DNA of 24,903 nucleotides from JBCBSS01 sp039819065 (lineage in GTDB: Bacteria; Bacteroidota; Bacteroidia; Cytophagales; Cyclobacteriaceae): positions 1 to 24,903 of the forward strand of contig JBCBSS010000122.1 in NCBI GenBank assembly GCA_039819065.1. Direction: 5' to 3'. The translations under genes and the position numbers were made by a program. Below are positions 8,166-15,968 of this stretch, in pieces. The notes beneath the pieces are model-generated. The model ran no database searches, had not been told where the DNA came from, and was given only the letters and a program-made list of their open reading frames with translations. The first letter of the stretch is position 1; every line of letters starts with the position of its first letter.

Positions 8166-9290
8166 TTATCCAATCTCTATAACCACATCGTCGGTTAGTG
8201 GGTGGCCTACACAAGTCAGTACGTAGCCTTCTTCCAATTCGGCTTCTGACAGTCCTTCTTCTTCATCCAGTTTTACCTTACCTGACAGACATTTACCCCT
8301 ACAAGCCGTACAAAGTCCGCTTTGGCATGAGTAAGGCAAATCAACACCGAGATCAAGTGCAGTTTCCAGAATAGTAGAATCCGGTTCTACGGTAATCTTG
8401 TGCTCTTCACCGTCATATTTGATGGTCACTTCTCTGGCTACAATCTCATCTGATGCCGCCGCTTCTTCTTTCGCTTCTTTGTTGATCGTGCCAGCGACAA
8501 AGCTCTCTTTGAAAATCTTCTCTTTTGGAATTTGGTGTTGCTCCAAAAGGGTCTGGACATTGTTCATCATTCCCTCAGGGCCACACATTAAGTAGGTTGT
8601 CTTTTCGATACCCCAGTCAGGGATTCTCTCGAAAAGCTTGTTCAACATCTCGTGGTTGAGCAGACCAGAATATCCTTGCCAATTCATTGGTGCGTTGTCA
8701 AGGATGTGGATAGCATGGAATCTACCTTCATAGCTGGTTTCCAACTCATCGAATTGACTTTTGAAAATGATGCTGTCTATATTTCGATTGGCGTAGATCA
8801 GGGAAACAATACTTTCTGGCTCCTGCGTCAAAGTCGACTTGACAATCGACATCATAGGTGTGATACCACTACCACCGGCAAACATGATTAAGTGCCTTTT
8901 ATTTTCGGCACTATAATCTGTGGTAAAAACACCCATAGGTTCCATTATCTTCATGGTATCCCCTACCTTCAAGTTATCGGGCAGGTAATTGGACATGAGT
9001 CCTTGATCAACACGCTTTACGGTAACTATCAAATCGTCATCAACAAAAGGAGAGCTACAAAGCGAATAGGCACGTCTGACTTCTTTGCCATCGATATCAG
9101 CAATCAAGGTCAAGAACTGACCGGATTTGTAGGAGATATTTTGCTCTGGTTGCTCGAATGCTATGGATATAGCATCGGACGTTTCGTTAATAATGTTTTT
9201 TATTTTGAGGTCGTAGTAGCGAGAGCCTCCGGAATCACTTTTACCTTCTTCTTCTTTGTTCTTATTCTTTTTAAATAAGTTGAATGCCAT
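8166..9290 (-). CDS. FAD/NAD(P)H oxidoreductase with C-terminal [2Fe-2S] ferredoxin domain
   Basis: A 374-residue electron-transfer protein of the class that includes PaaE, HMP-domain and oxygenase reductases. After a charged N-terminus (KKNKNKEEEGK), the FAD barrel carries RAYS at 73-76, and the nicotinamide domain carries AGGSGITP at 138-145 and CGPEGMM. Residues about 285-374 are a plant-type ferredoxin with C322, C327, C330 and C360, the exact C-x4-C-x2-C-x29-C spacing; C334 is an extra cysteine. Electrons would pass NAD(P)H to FAD to [2Fe-2S] and then to an unknown acceptor. No PaaABCD, hydroxylase or oxygenase gene is present, so the partner is elsewhere. It starts 15 bases after the DUF5916 gene and is probably co-transcribed with it. 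Confidence 0.9.
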   Translation of the reverse strand: MAFNLFKKNKNKEEEGKSDSGGSRYYDLKIKNIINETSDAISIAFEQPEQNISYKSGQFLTLIADIDGKEVRRAYSLCSSPFVDDDLIVTVKRVDQGLMSNYLPDNLKVGDTMKIMEPMGVFTTDYSAENKRHLIMFAGGSGITPMMSIVKSTLTQEPESIVSLIYANRNIDSIIFKSQFDELETSYEGRFHAIHILDNAPMNWQGYSGLLNHEMLNKLFERIPDWGIEKTTYLMCGPEGMMNNVQTLLEQHQIPKEKIFKESFVAGTINKEAKEEAAASDEIVAREVTIKYDGEEHKITVEPDSTILETALDLGVDLPYSCQSGLCTACRGKCLSGKVKLDEEEGLSEAELEEGYVLTCVGHPLTDDVVIEIG

Positions 9291-9305
9291 GCTTTAATCA
9301 GATTT

Positions 9306-11537
9306 TTAAATATTCAACCAGTACGAAAGTTTGAGCACTAAAGCCCTGTTACGCACATTAAATGTGTCTGAAAAATAGTTATCTGTGTAAACAACAAACA
9401 AGTCTGAAACGGGTTTAAATCTCCACTGAAATCGTGTATTCAGATTGATGTTTTCGCTTTGTTCATTGTACTGTACAAATGTAGTAAGGAAAAGTTTATC
9501 GGTGAAGGTCAAATCAATTCTGGGGCCTACTAAAAGAAAGGCGGCGTCCTGAAAAGGTGCTGGTCGTGAATATATCCTGTTGTAGTCAAAGCGCAGTGCA
9601 ATACTGAGCAAAGGTTGATAGCGGTAGTTGAACTGACCACTAAAATTAAAGCGCTGACCATCATAAAAGCCACCAATAGAAGTTCTGGCATCGACTGAAA
9701 AAAGCTTCCTGGTGTCTGTATTGTATTGCAGTGAAAATACATTCCAGTCAAATTCAGATCCCTCAACGATATCGATCGTATCTGCTCTGGTTGGATCAAA
9801 ATCATTGCGCAGTAGTTCAAAACGGTGTTCAACTTGTGCCTCTAATCGGCTAGTGTTGAGAAATTCTATTTGATACGAAATATTATAGCTCTGGTCGGTA
9901 GTGTTAAAGTTCTGATCGGTGATGTTATTGAACCTGGCTCCTGGTCCATGATTATTGATGATCTTAGAATTAGGATAGAAGAAAAAATCTGCAAAAGCAG
10001 TGCTTCTCACCACATCAGTTCTCTGAACAAAACCTACTTCCGCATTATAGTTTTCGCCTACAGAGCTTACAACGCCACCTACTCTAAATTCTCTCACGGC
10101 ATATCTCAAGAAGGCTCCGCTAGACCAGTTACCACCTTGCTTACCGGGGCTCACTGATCTGTGTATGAAGAAATCGCCTTCCCATCTATTGTCCTTGGAA
10201 AGTAAGTTATAATCCAGCCCATAGACTCTATTATACTGGGTAGTGGAAAGGGTGGTATCGTTACGATCGAAATTCATCGCATCTCGATTGACGAAAATGG
10301 CATTGATATTGGACCGTGCGAAAACCTGTTTTTGGAGAATGGCAACGGTATAATTCTGAATAGGTAAGACAAATGAATCCTCTATCTCATCGACACCGGT
10401 TGGCCTGGCGCCTTGCGTCTCCCTGGTTTGCATGTTGAGCAATCCTACCCGCCACTTCTGGCCGACCTTACCGCTTAACCTCAAGCCGTATTGGATAGGA
10501 ATCTGAACACTATTCCCAGCTGTATCCTGCGCTATACCAATTCTACGGGAAAAGAAAGCCCGGGAATTACGAAAACCATTTTCAGCAAAAAGGTCGCTGT
10601 TCTCAAGGAAGAATTGTCTTCTTTCAGGAAAGAAGATTTCAAAACGGCTCAAATTGGTGACTTGCTGATCTACCTCTACTTGCGAGAAATCCGGGTTGTA
10701 GGTCAAATCGAGGTTGAGTGAAGAGCTCAGTGCCACTTTAGCATCAAAACCTGCGTTGGCAGTGCTTTCTGTGGGCTCTCCATCTTCAAAGTTGCGGCTT
10801 ACATTACCCGATACATAAGGAATAACTGAGATGTTAGTCCCCGAGCTGCGTAAAGGATCGTCAAAGATCATTTTGCCCCCAAAAACGAAAGAGGAAGCCC
10901 TGAACCCTTGAGGTACAGGCGCCCAACTGGTCCGTTCGTTATTGACCAAATCATTCCTCAGTAAGATGAGGTTCCATTCTCTATTATTCTCATTGTAACG
11001 AATGGTTTTGAACGGAATGGACATCTCAAATTGCCATCTGTCTTCGAACGTTTTTACCTCTGAGTACCATTTGTTATCCCAATCTGATGAAACTTCTTCC
11101 CCATTGATCACCAGTCCTTCACGCTGCACACCAGCAGGGGTGAGTCCGAAGGTAAAGCCATTTGTATAATCATTGAAAGGGTCAAAATAGACACTGAAGT
11201 TATCGTTCAGAGGCCATATAAAGTCACGCCTGAGCGTTTGAACAATATAATTGGGGTCATTGTAATAGCAAATGCCAGCGATATAAAGGTTATTATTGTC
11301 AAAAGTGACCATTACCTTCGAGTTGAAGGTGGCTGGTAAAGAATCAGTGGGAAAGTTCTGAATGAAGTCAGTAGCCACATCGGCCGACGCCCATTCGGCT
11401 TCGTTTAATTCACCATCCAGTGTGATAGCTGTTTTGGCTTTTTTGACTCTTAACTGATAAATGTCTCCGTTAGACTGGGCTGCTGTGCGTATGGAAAACA
11501 GTGCTAATATGCACGCTAAAAGTAGCTTCCTCTTCAA
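9306..11537 (-). CDS. DUF5916 outer-membrane protein with CBM9-like N-terminal domain
   Basis: A 743-residue exported protein with signal peptide 1-21 (cut after TAAQ). Residues about 30-195 match the CBM9-like sugar/ligand-binding sandwich typical of DUF5916 proteins (ITLDGELNEAEWASA, then NNNLYIAGICYYND). Residues about 225-743 are alternating strands ending LVLKLSYWLNI, as expected of an outer-membrane beta-barrel. Family function is unknown; members are common in Bacteroidota and are suspected of surface ligand handling. The start is TTG at 11537: an in-frame stop lies 17 codons upstream, there is no in-frame ATG in between, and the signal peptide begins exactly there (MKRKLLLAC). The reductase gene follows after 15 bases. 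Family call is firm; role is not. Confidence 0.88.
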   Translation of the reverse strand: MKRKLLLACILALFSIRTAAQSNGDIYQLRVKKAKTAITLDGELNEAEWASADVATDFIQNFPTDSLPATFNSKVMVTFDNNNLYIAGICYYNDPNYIVQTLRRDFIWPLNDNFSVYFDPFNDYTNGFTFGLTPAGVQREGLVINGEEVSSDWDNKWYSEVKTFEDRWQFEMSIPFKTIRYNENNREWNLILLRNDLVNNERTSWAPVPQGFRASSFVFGGKMIFDDPLRSSGTNISVIPYVSGNVSRNFEDGEPTESTANAGFDAKVALSSSLNLDLTYNPDFSQVEVDQQVTNLSRFEIFFPERRQFFLENSDLFAENGFRNSRAFFSRRIGIAQDTAGNSVQIPIQYGLRLSGKVGQKWRVGLLNMQTRETQGARPTGVDEIEDSFVLPIQNYTVAILQKQVFARSNINAIFVNRDAMNFDRNDTTLSTTQYNRVYGLDYNLLSKDNRWEGDFFIHRSVSPGKQGGNWSSGAFLRYAVREFRVGGVVSSVGENYNAEVGFVQRTDVVRSTAFADFFFYPNSKIINNHGPGARFNNITDQNFNTTDQSYNISYQIEFLNTSRLEAQVEHRFELLRNDFDPTRADTIDIVEGSEFDWNVFSLQYNTDTRKLFSVDARTSIGGFYDGQRFNFSGQFNYRYQPLLSIALRFDYNRIYSRPAPFQDAAFLLVGPRIDLTFTDKLFLTTFVQYNEQSENINLNTRFQWRFKPVSDLFVVYTDNYFSDTFNVRNRALVLKLSYWLNI

Positions 11538-11610
11538 ACCTTGTTGTAATGATTTAATGTTCTGACTGTAAACAATGAACCTTCGCTAGGGTTCGATTCA
11601 ATCACAACGA

Positions 11611-11618
11611 CAAAGGTA
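11611..11618 (-). promoter_or_regulatory. candidate Bacteroidota -7 promoter element for the DUF5916 gene
   Basis: Minus-strand TACCTTTG matches the Bacteroidota consensus TAnnTTTG and lies 74 bases before the TTG start. A TTG that could serve as the -33 box is 24 bases upstream (11643-11645), a little farther than the usual 19-21. It is the only full TAnnTTTG match I found just upstream of a gene in this window. Confidence 0.35.
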
Positions 11619-11628
11619 TAAAATAGAG

Positions 11629-11703
11629 GTCAATCAGAGTCCCAATCTTCCACGTACGGTAGGGTTCTACCCCATAAAAAGCAGGTTTTGATGTCTGATT
11701 GAC
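11629..11703 (-). other. long-range hairpin element after the triple-PAS kinase gene
   Basis: GTCAATCAGA (11629-11638) and TCTGATTGAC (11694-11703) form a 10-bp outer stem. The enclosed 55 bases contain a second hairpin, GGTAG-GGTT-CTACC (11658-11671). On the minus strand the outer arm starts 3 bases after the kinase stop codon. No good T-run follows, so it may be a 3' UTR structure rather than a terminator. A 10-bp repeat at this spacing can arise by chance about once or twice in a window of this size. Confidence 0.35.
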
Positions 11704-11706
11704 ATT

Positions 11707-13680
11707 TTATGATGTATACGGCAGTTCTACTATAAATTTAGAACCACCCGATTTGGAGGATACCAAAGAAACATGTCCGCCAAGCTTATCCACTGTTTCT
11801 TTTACTATGTAAAGCCCTAAACCAGACCCGGTAGCTTTTGTATTGGCCCGGTAGAACATGTTGAACACTTTGTCTTTGCTTTCTTTGGATATACCAGGCC
11901 CGTTGTCTTCTACATTGATGTATACCTTGTCGGCCATGCCATGTACCAGCACCTCTATGTAAGGTGTGTTTTGATTCAGGTCGTGGTGTTTGATCGCATT
12001 TGAAATCAAGTTCAGCAAGACGATTTTCAATCTTCTAGTATCCGTTTCCACGCATGGCTGTCCTATTACCTGAATATCAAATTTGATCTTATCCCTGTCT
12101 TTCATGTACCTGAGATCTTCGTAGACTTCTTCTATCAAATGACCTAGATTGACTTTTTCACTGGCCACCCTGGTGTGCGAATTCCGGGAGAAATTGATCA
12201 GGTCTTTAACGAAGCCATCAAGCTTGAAAACGCTGCTTTCTATCATATTGAGGTATTCAGGAAAATGGTCATCTTCCGAATCTTGCTTCATTAAATGCAC
12301 CAAACCCAGCACAGAGCAAATAGGCGCCCTCAGGTCGTGAGATGCCCGGTACATGAACTGGTCCAGTTCATTACTTATTTTATATATTTCTTCATTCTTA
12401 TTCCTAATGATTTCCTGAGACCTTCTCTGTTCGGTAATATCCTCAAGCGATAAAACAACTTGGTTTAATCCGGCATTAGGCTCATTGAAAGGAAAGATAT
12501 AAGCATTAAAAAGTGAGCGGTCTACATCTTTGCCCATGCCATTATCACTCTCAAAGACCTTTCCTTTGAGTTTCAGGTTTCTGGCAATAAGCGACTCGCC
12601 ATTTAAAGCGCCATGTACATGCCTCACAAGATCGGTAGAATGCAAGGGGTCTTCGATGAAAAAATCGCATTTTTCCAGTAAATGGTTTTCCATTCCATGT
12701 TCCAGGCTGAACAAGTTCCTGAAAGTATTGCTGACGAAAACGATCCGCCCGTCACCTCTTATAATCAATGAGGCCAGTGGGGAGTAATTGAGTAGTTCTT
12801 TAAATTGATCGGAAGAATGAAAGGTACGACTGTATTTAAAGGCAGAGGTTGTAATATCGACCAGGGTTCCGTCGTAACACTCTTGCTTTTGATCATTAAT
12901 TACCAGCGTCGATGACAGTAGTGCATCGAATTCATCTTCGTTCTTCTTCAAAACCTTCACTGGCTCTTCCGTAAAAAAGCCCATTTTCTTGATCTTCCTT
13001 TGCAGTTCTTCAGCCCTATCTATAAGATCAAACAGCCTGTATTTGTGATCCTCCATTATTTCAGCACAAGTGCTGGCTCCCATTAATTTTGCAAAGGCTT
13101 GATTGACATAGGTGAAACCTTTCTCATTCTCATACCGGAAAACGCCCACGTTCAAACTGTTATTTATTGATTTGACTAAAGGTTCTTTGTTGAGCTTTAC
13201 AGGGCTGAGTTTACGTTCGGTCAACTCATGTGCAGCAACCCTTGTCACCATGATCTGCTCTGCCCTTCTGCTAAACCGAACATTGAGCCCTACCCAAAGA
13301 ATGTCGTTGTTTTTCGTCTTGAGTGGACATTCGTAGTAGTGCTGGCACGTACCTGAAATGCTAAAAGATTCAAAAAAGATTTTGGCTGATTTTTTGTAAT
13401 CACTTCTTACAATATCCCAAAACTTTCTTGATTGTAGGTATCCGGGAGAATAGCCTGTCTTAATGATAAGGGAGTTGTTGACAAAATAAAACTTGAACTG
13501 TTCGTCCAATTCAAAGACCATGTCATCAGCGAGGTCGGCAAAATCCCGGAAACGCTCTTCTGCTACTCCCATCTCTGCTTCTTCATTCCCCTTCTTCAAA
13601 AAATCTGATGATCGGCTAAACGCAAATTGTTTATCCAATGTGCTTAAATATTGATTCAAAATTTCCACACCTTTATCCAT
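11707..13680 (-). CDS. triple-PAS cytoplasmic sensor histidine kinase
   Basis: Soluble kinase of 657 residues without membrane segments. Three PAS-type sensor domains are visible: about 43-155 (ending AAHELTERK), about 168-278 (VGVFRYENEKGFTYVNQAF) and about 288-418 (LASLIIRGDGRIVFVSNTF, ending SLEDITEQRR). A short coiled coil then leads to HisKA with H448 in RASHDLRAPICSV. The HATPase boxes are intact: NLISNAIKHH, EDNGPGIS, FNMFYRA and GSGLGLYIV, so it should be active. The ligand is unknown. No receiver gene is adjacent; the nearest regulators upstream are the Crp/Fnr and AraC genes 157 bases away on the same strand. The ATG at 13680 gives a full N-terminus. A 13-base palindrome lies 13 bases upstream of it. 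Confidence 0.92.
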   Translation of the reverse strand: MDKGVEILNQYLSTLDKQFAFSRSSDFLKKGNEEAEMGVAEERFRDFADLADDMVFELDEQFKFYFVNNSLIIKTGYSPGYLQSRKFWDIVRSDYKKSAKIFFESFSISGTCQHYYECPLKTKNNDILWVGLNVRFSRRAEQIMVTRVAAHELTERKLSPVKLNKEPLVKSINNSLNVGVFRYENEKGFTYVNQAFAKLMGASTCAEIMEDHKYRLFDLIDRAEELQRKIKKMGFFTEEPVKVLKKNEDEFDALLSSTLVINDQKQECYDGTLVDITTSAFKYSRTFHSSDQFKELLNYSPLASLIIRGDGRIVFVSNTFRNLFSLEHGMENHLLEKCDFFIEDPLHSTDLVRHVHGALNGESLIARNLKLKGKVFESDNGMGKDVDRSLFNAYIFPFNEPNAGLNQVVLSLEDITEQRRSQEIIRNKNEEIYKISNELDQFMYRASHDLRAPICSVLGLVHLMKQDSEDDHFPEYLNMIESSVFKLDGFVKDLINFSRNSHTRVASEKVNLGHLIEEVYEDLRYMKDRDKIKFDIQVIGQPCVETDTRRLKIVLLNLISNAIKHHDLNQNTPYIEVLVHGMADKVYINVEDNGPGISKESKDKVFNMFYRANTKATGSGLGLYIVKETVDKLGGHVSLVSSKSGGSKFIVELPYTS

Positions 13681-13693
13681 ACCTCTTCCATTA

Positions 13694-13706
13694 GACCCTA
13701 AGGGTC
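13694..13706. promoter_or_regulatory. 13-base palindrome before the triple-PAS kinase start
   Basis: GACCCT-A-AGGGTC is a perfect dyad centred 20 bases upstream of the kinase ATG, where it would lie in the 5' leader. It does not resemble the Crp or Fnr consensus. It could be a repressor site or a small leader hairpin; chance cannot be excluded. Confidence 0.3.
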
Positions 13707-13837
13707 ATCTAAAAAATGTCTCGAAAAGCATTGCCAGCTACCAAAAAATAATCATAGTCAAACGATTAGTATTTGGCAATTGCTTTCTGAGACTCACTCA
13801 ATCACATATCATCCGCCGAATTTAAATGAGGATCAAT

Positions 13838-14563
13838 CTAATCTAGCAGGTCGAGATCTCCGTTGATCACAATCAGCTTTCGATTGTAGGAGATAACACC
13901 ATCAGACTTTAGTTTGGACATCATTGACGTGGCAAACTGTCTGGACACGTTTGTTAACTTGGCAATATCCTGATGGGTCAGGAATTTCTCGATCACGATC
14001 TTTTCTCCATTCCTATAGCCGAAATTCATAGCCAATTGCTTGATGAACTCAATCACTCTGGTTCTGGCATCTTTGTATGCCAATGACAAGAATTTATTCT
14101 CCAGGTCGCTGGTTCTTCTGGCCAGTTGATTGAAAATGTTGACTACAAACGGGGTGTTGAAGTTCTTGATGTTGCTCAAGTTCCAGTTGTTGATTACAAC
14201 AAATGAAGCTTTGGTCAATGTACGGGCAAATTCGTTAGAACCTGCTTGTTGTACTCCGAATGAGCCAAAAACATCACCCTCGCTTAGGATTGATGAAAAC
14301 ACCTCTCTTCCACACTCAGAGTAGTACCCTAAGAGTACATAACCTTCTTTCAGGATGTAGAGGTTTTTCATTTGATCTTTGCACAGATATAAAAAAGAGT
14401 TTTTAGGTACGGACTTAAACCTGTATTGTAAGCCCATCTCTTTAAAGAGATATTCTTCGTCTTCTGTAGTAGCATCTCTGTCTACACTCAACTGGTTAGA
14501 GAGTGGGTAGTTGTCTTTGGTTCTCTCTCTAGGCGAATCAATTCTGTAACTGGTAGTACTCAC
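13838..14563 (-). CDS. Crp/Fnr family transcriptional regulator
   Basis: A 241-residue one-component regulator. Residues about 50-145 form the cyclic-nucleotide-type beta-roll (NLYILKEGYVLLGYY, then SEGDVFGSFG), followed by the long dimer helix and a C-terminal winged helix with recognition segment HQDIAKLTNVSRQFATSMMS at about 196-215. No cysteine cluster for an Fnr iron-sulfur centre is present, and the ligand-pocket Arg of true CAP proteins is not evident, so the effector is unknown. The start is GTG at 14563, 6 bases after the stop of the AraC gene, which points to translational coupling; the next in-frame Met is residue 43 and would cut into the sensor fold. The target genes are unknown; the downstream kinase is a candidate. 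Confidence 0.9.
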   Translation of the reverse strand: MSTTSYRIDSPRERTKDNYPLSNQLSVDRDATTEDEEYLFKEMGLQYRFKSVPKNSFLYLCKDQMKNLYILKEGYVLLGYYSECGREVFSSILSEGDVFGSFGVQQAGSNEFARTLTKASFVVINNWNLSNIKNFNTPFVVNIFNQLARRTSDLENKFLSLAYKDARTRVIEFIKQLAMNFGYRNGEKIVIEKFLTHQDIAKLTNVSRQFATSMMSKLKSDGVISYNRKLIVINGDLDLLD

Positions 14564-14569
14564 GGCGGT

Positions 14570-15508
14570 CTATTTTTGAATTTTTAAATAAGAATTTCTG
14601 TATTCACCCGGACTCTCACCGGTGTATCGTTTAAAAAATTTCGAGAAGTACGATGCTTCGTCAAAATTGAGATGATAGGCAATCTCCGAAACATTCATAT
14701 CTGTCTGGCACAAAAGACTCTTGGCCTCCAGAATGACACGCTCCCTGATGAACTCCGCTGGCGTTTTGCCAGTTTCATTCTTAATTTTCTCGTTAAGGTG
14801 ATTGGGCGAAATATTCATCAAGTCTGCATAATCCGGCAATTGCCTTTTCTCCAGATAGTGCTTGTTGATCAAATCCTTGAATTTGTCGATAAAGCTTACT
14901 GTTTGGTTAGCCTTATTAAATTCAGGATGTTTATTGCTATAAAGTATTTTGGATCTAAGTAGTAGTACATAAAACAAGCCCTTGATTATGTTCTCATTAC
15001 TAGGCTCATTTCCAAGGAATTCTTTTCTGATAATTTGGAACTGATCCAGAAAATCATAAGCTTCGAACCTGTTTAGTGGTAGTATCTTGTCGCTGTTAAG
15101 CTGAAAAAATGGCAGCTGGTCACAGAAACTAAAGTTCTTTAAAAACAAGGCTAAAAACTCGCTTTTGAACTTAACGATGTAGTCGTCTATACCATTTTCA
15201 GACTCTTTAATCGTACATATAGAATTGGCAGGAATAAAATAAAGACAAGGTTCAGTCAATCTGTGCATGCGAGCATCGATACCTAGCTCTAATGTACCTC
15301 TTAGGTGTAGACCCAGTACGTAGAAGTTAAATCTACAAGGGGCTGAGTCCTTACAAGGGAAGATTTTTTGATTCCTTATTCTTTGAATGTCAAAAAGTTT
15401 GGTGGTCTCGGTAACTGATTCCTCTATAGACCGATATCCATAACCATTCTCTAAGTCCAGATTATTGAGGCTGAAGTTGGAGATGTTATATGTTTTCAAT
15501 GCCTTCAT
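14570..15508 (-). CDS. AraC family transcriptional regulator
   Basis: A regulator of 312 residues from the ATG at 15508 (MKALKTYNIS). The open frame extends to a GTG at 15616, but the extra 36 residues look like untranslated leader. The N-terminal portion (about 1-190) is a cupin-like AraC sensor domain with IPANSICTIKES. The C-terminal portion (about 210-310) has both HTH motifs: PDYADLMNISPNHLNEKIKN and VSEIAYHLNFDEASYFSKFF, ending with the signature KRYTGESPGEYR. Effector is unknown. The Crp/Fnr gene follows after 6 bases, so the pair is co-expressed. The nitrilase gene upstream is on the same strand but separated by 460 bases and a structured element, so it is probably not in the operon. 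Confidence 0.9.
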   Translation of the reverse strand: MKALKTYNISNFSLNNLDLENGYGYRSIEESVTETTKLFDIQRIRNQKIFPCKDSAPCRFNFYVLGLHLRGTLELGIDARMHRLTEPCLYFIPANSICTIKESENGIDDYIVKFKSEFLALFLKNFSFCDQLPFFQLNSDKILPLNRFEAYDFLDQFQIIRKEFLGNEPSNENIIKGLFYVLLLRSKILYSNKHPEFNKANQTVSFIDKFKDLINKHYLEKRQLPDYADLMNISPNHLNEKIKNETGKTPAEFIRERVILEAKSLLCQTDMNVSEIAYHLNFDEASYFSKFFKRYTGESPGEYRNSYLKIQK

Positions 15509-15873
15509 AGTGGTGAATATAGATTTAGGACTATTGTAGTTTAAAAAATATATCACCCATACTATGACAAGCGCCGTGCCATTTAAGTCAAACGGCCTAC
15601 TATTTAAACAAAACACCCTCTCAGCTCATTATGAGGGATTTTTTGTTTAATTTATATCCGAAAACATAAAACACACAACATACGATATTTCGTACAACTC
15701 AAATTTTTGACTCCAAAATTTTTGATTAAAGCTAATTGTTAAATGCCGGTTAATTCAAATTGATGCAATTCGAAGAGAAAGTAGTATTACCGGTACCAAC
15801 CACGCGATGGTGATCAAATGAGGTTATTTGACGTGAATATCGTTTAGGAATACAGCAGGTTAGCATCTGAAAC
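15509..15873. other. gene-free leader upstream of the AraC gene
   Basis: No convincing open frame is present. The stretch is A/T rich and contains a small dyad CTCAT-T-ATGAG (about 15626-15636) followed on the plus strand by a T6 run, which could be a weak plus-strand terminator. It must also carry the promoter of the AraC-Crp unit, but I could not find a TAnnTTTG match. Confidence 0.35.
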
Positions 15874-15948
15874 TTAAAAAGCTTCATTCGAACACTTTTG
15901 AGAGATACCTCTCCCGGTACGTCAGGATCGATACGAGAAGCTTTTTAA
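15874..15948 (-). terminator. long-range hairpin element after the nitrilase gene
   Basis: TTAAAAAGCTTC (15874-15885) and GAAGCTTTTTAA (15937-15948) form a perfect 12-bp outer stem enclosing 51 bases. Inside is GAGAG-ATAC-CTCTC (15900-15913). On the minus strand the arm starts 21 bases after the nitrilase stop. Each outer arm ends in a T5 run on its own strand, so bidirectional termination is plausible; the long loop makes a structured 3' UTR or a small repeat element an alternative. Confidence 0.45.
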
Positions 15949-15968
15949 CTTCTTATCCTGTGTTCACA

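Noticed and set aside
8892..9278. 128-codon plus-strand open frame
   Set aside because: It is wholly antisense to the ferredoxin-domain reductase, whose motifs are unmistakable; the product has low-complexity Phe/Ile-rich sequence.
8166..9290. Naming the reductase PaaE and inferring phenylacetate degradation
   Set aside because: Domain order fits, but no other phenylacetate pathway gene is present and this architecture serves many oxygenases.
15509..15616. 36-residue N-terminal extension of the AraC protein from a GTG
   Set aside because: The extension has no match to the AraC sensor domain, whereas ATG at 15508 begins a sensible N-terminus.
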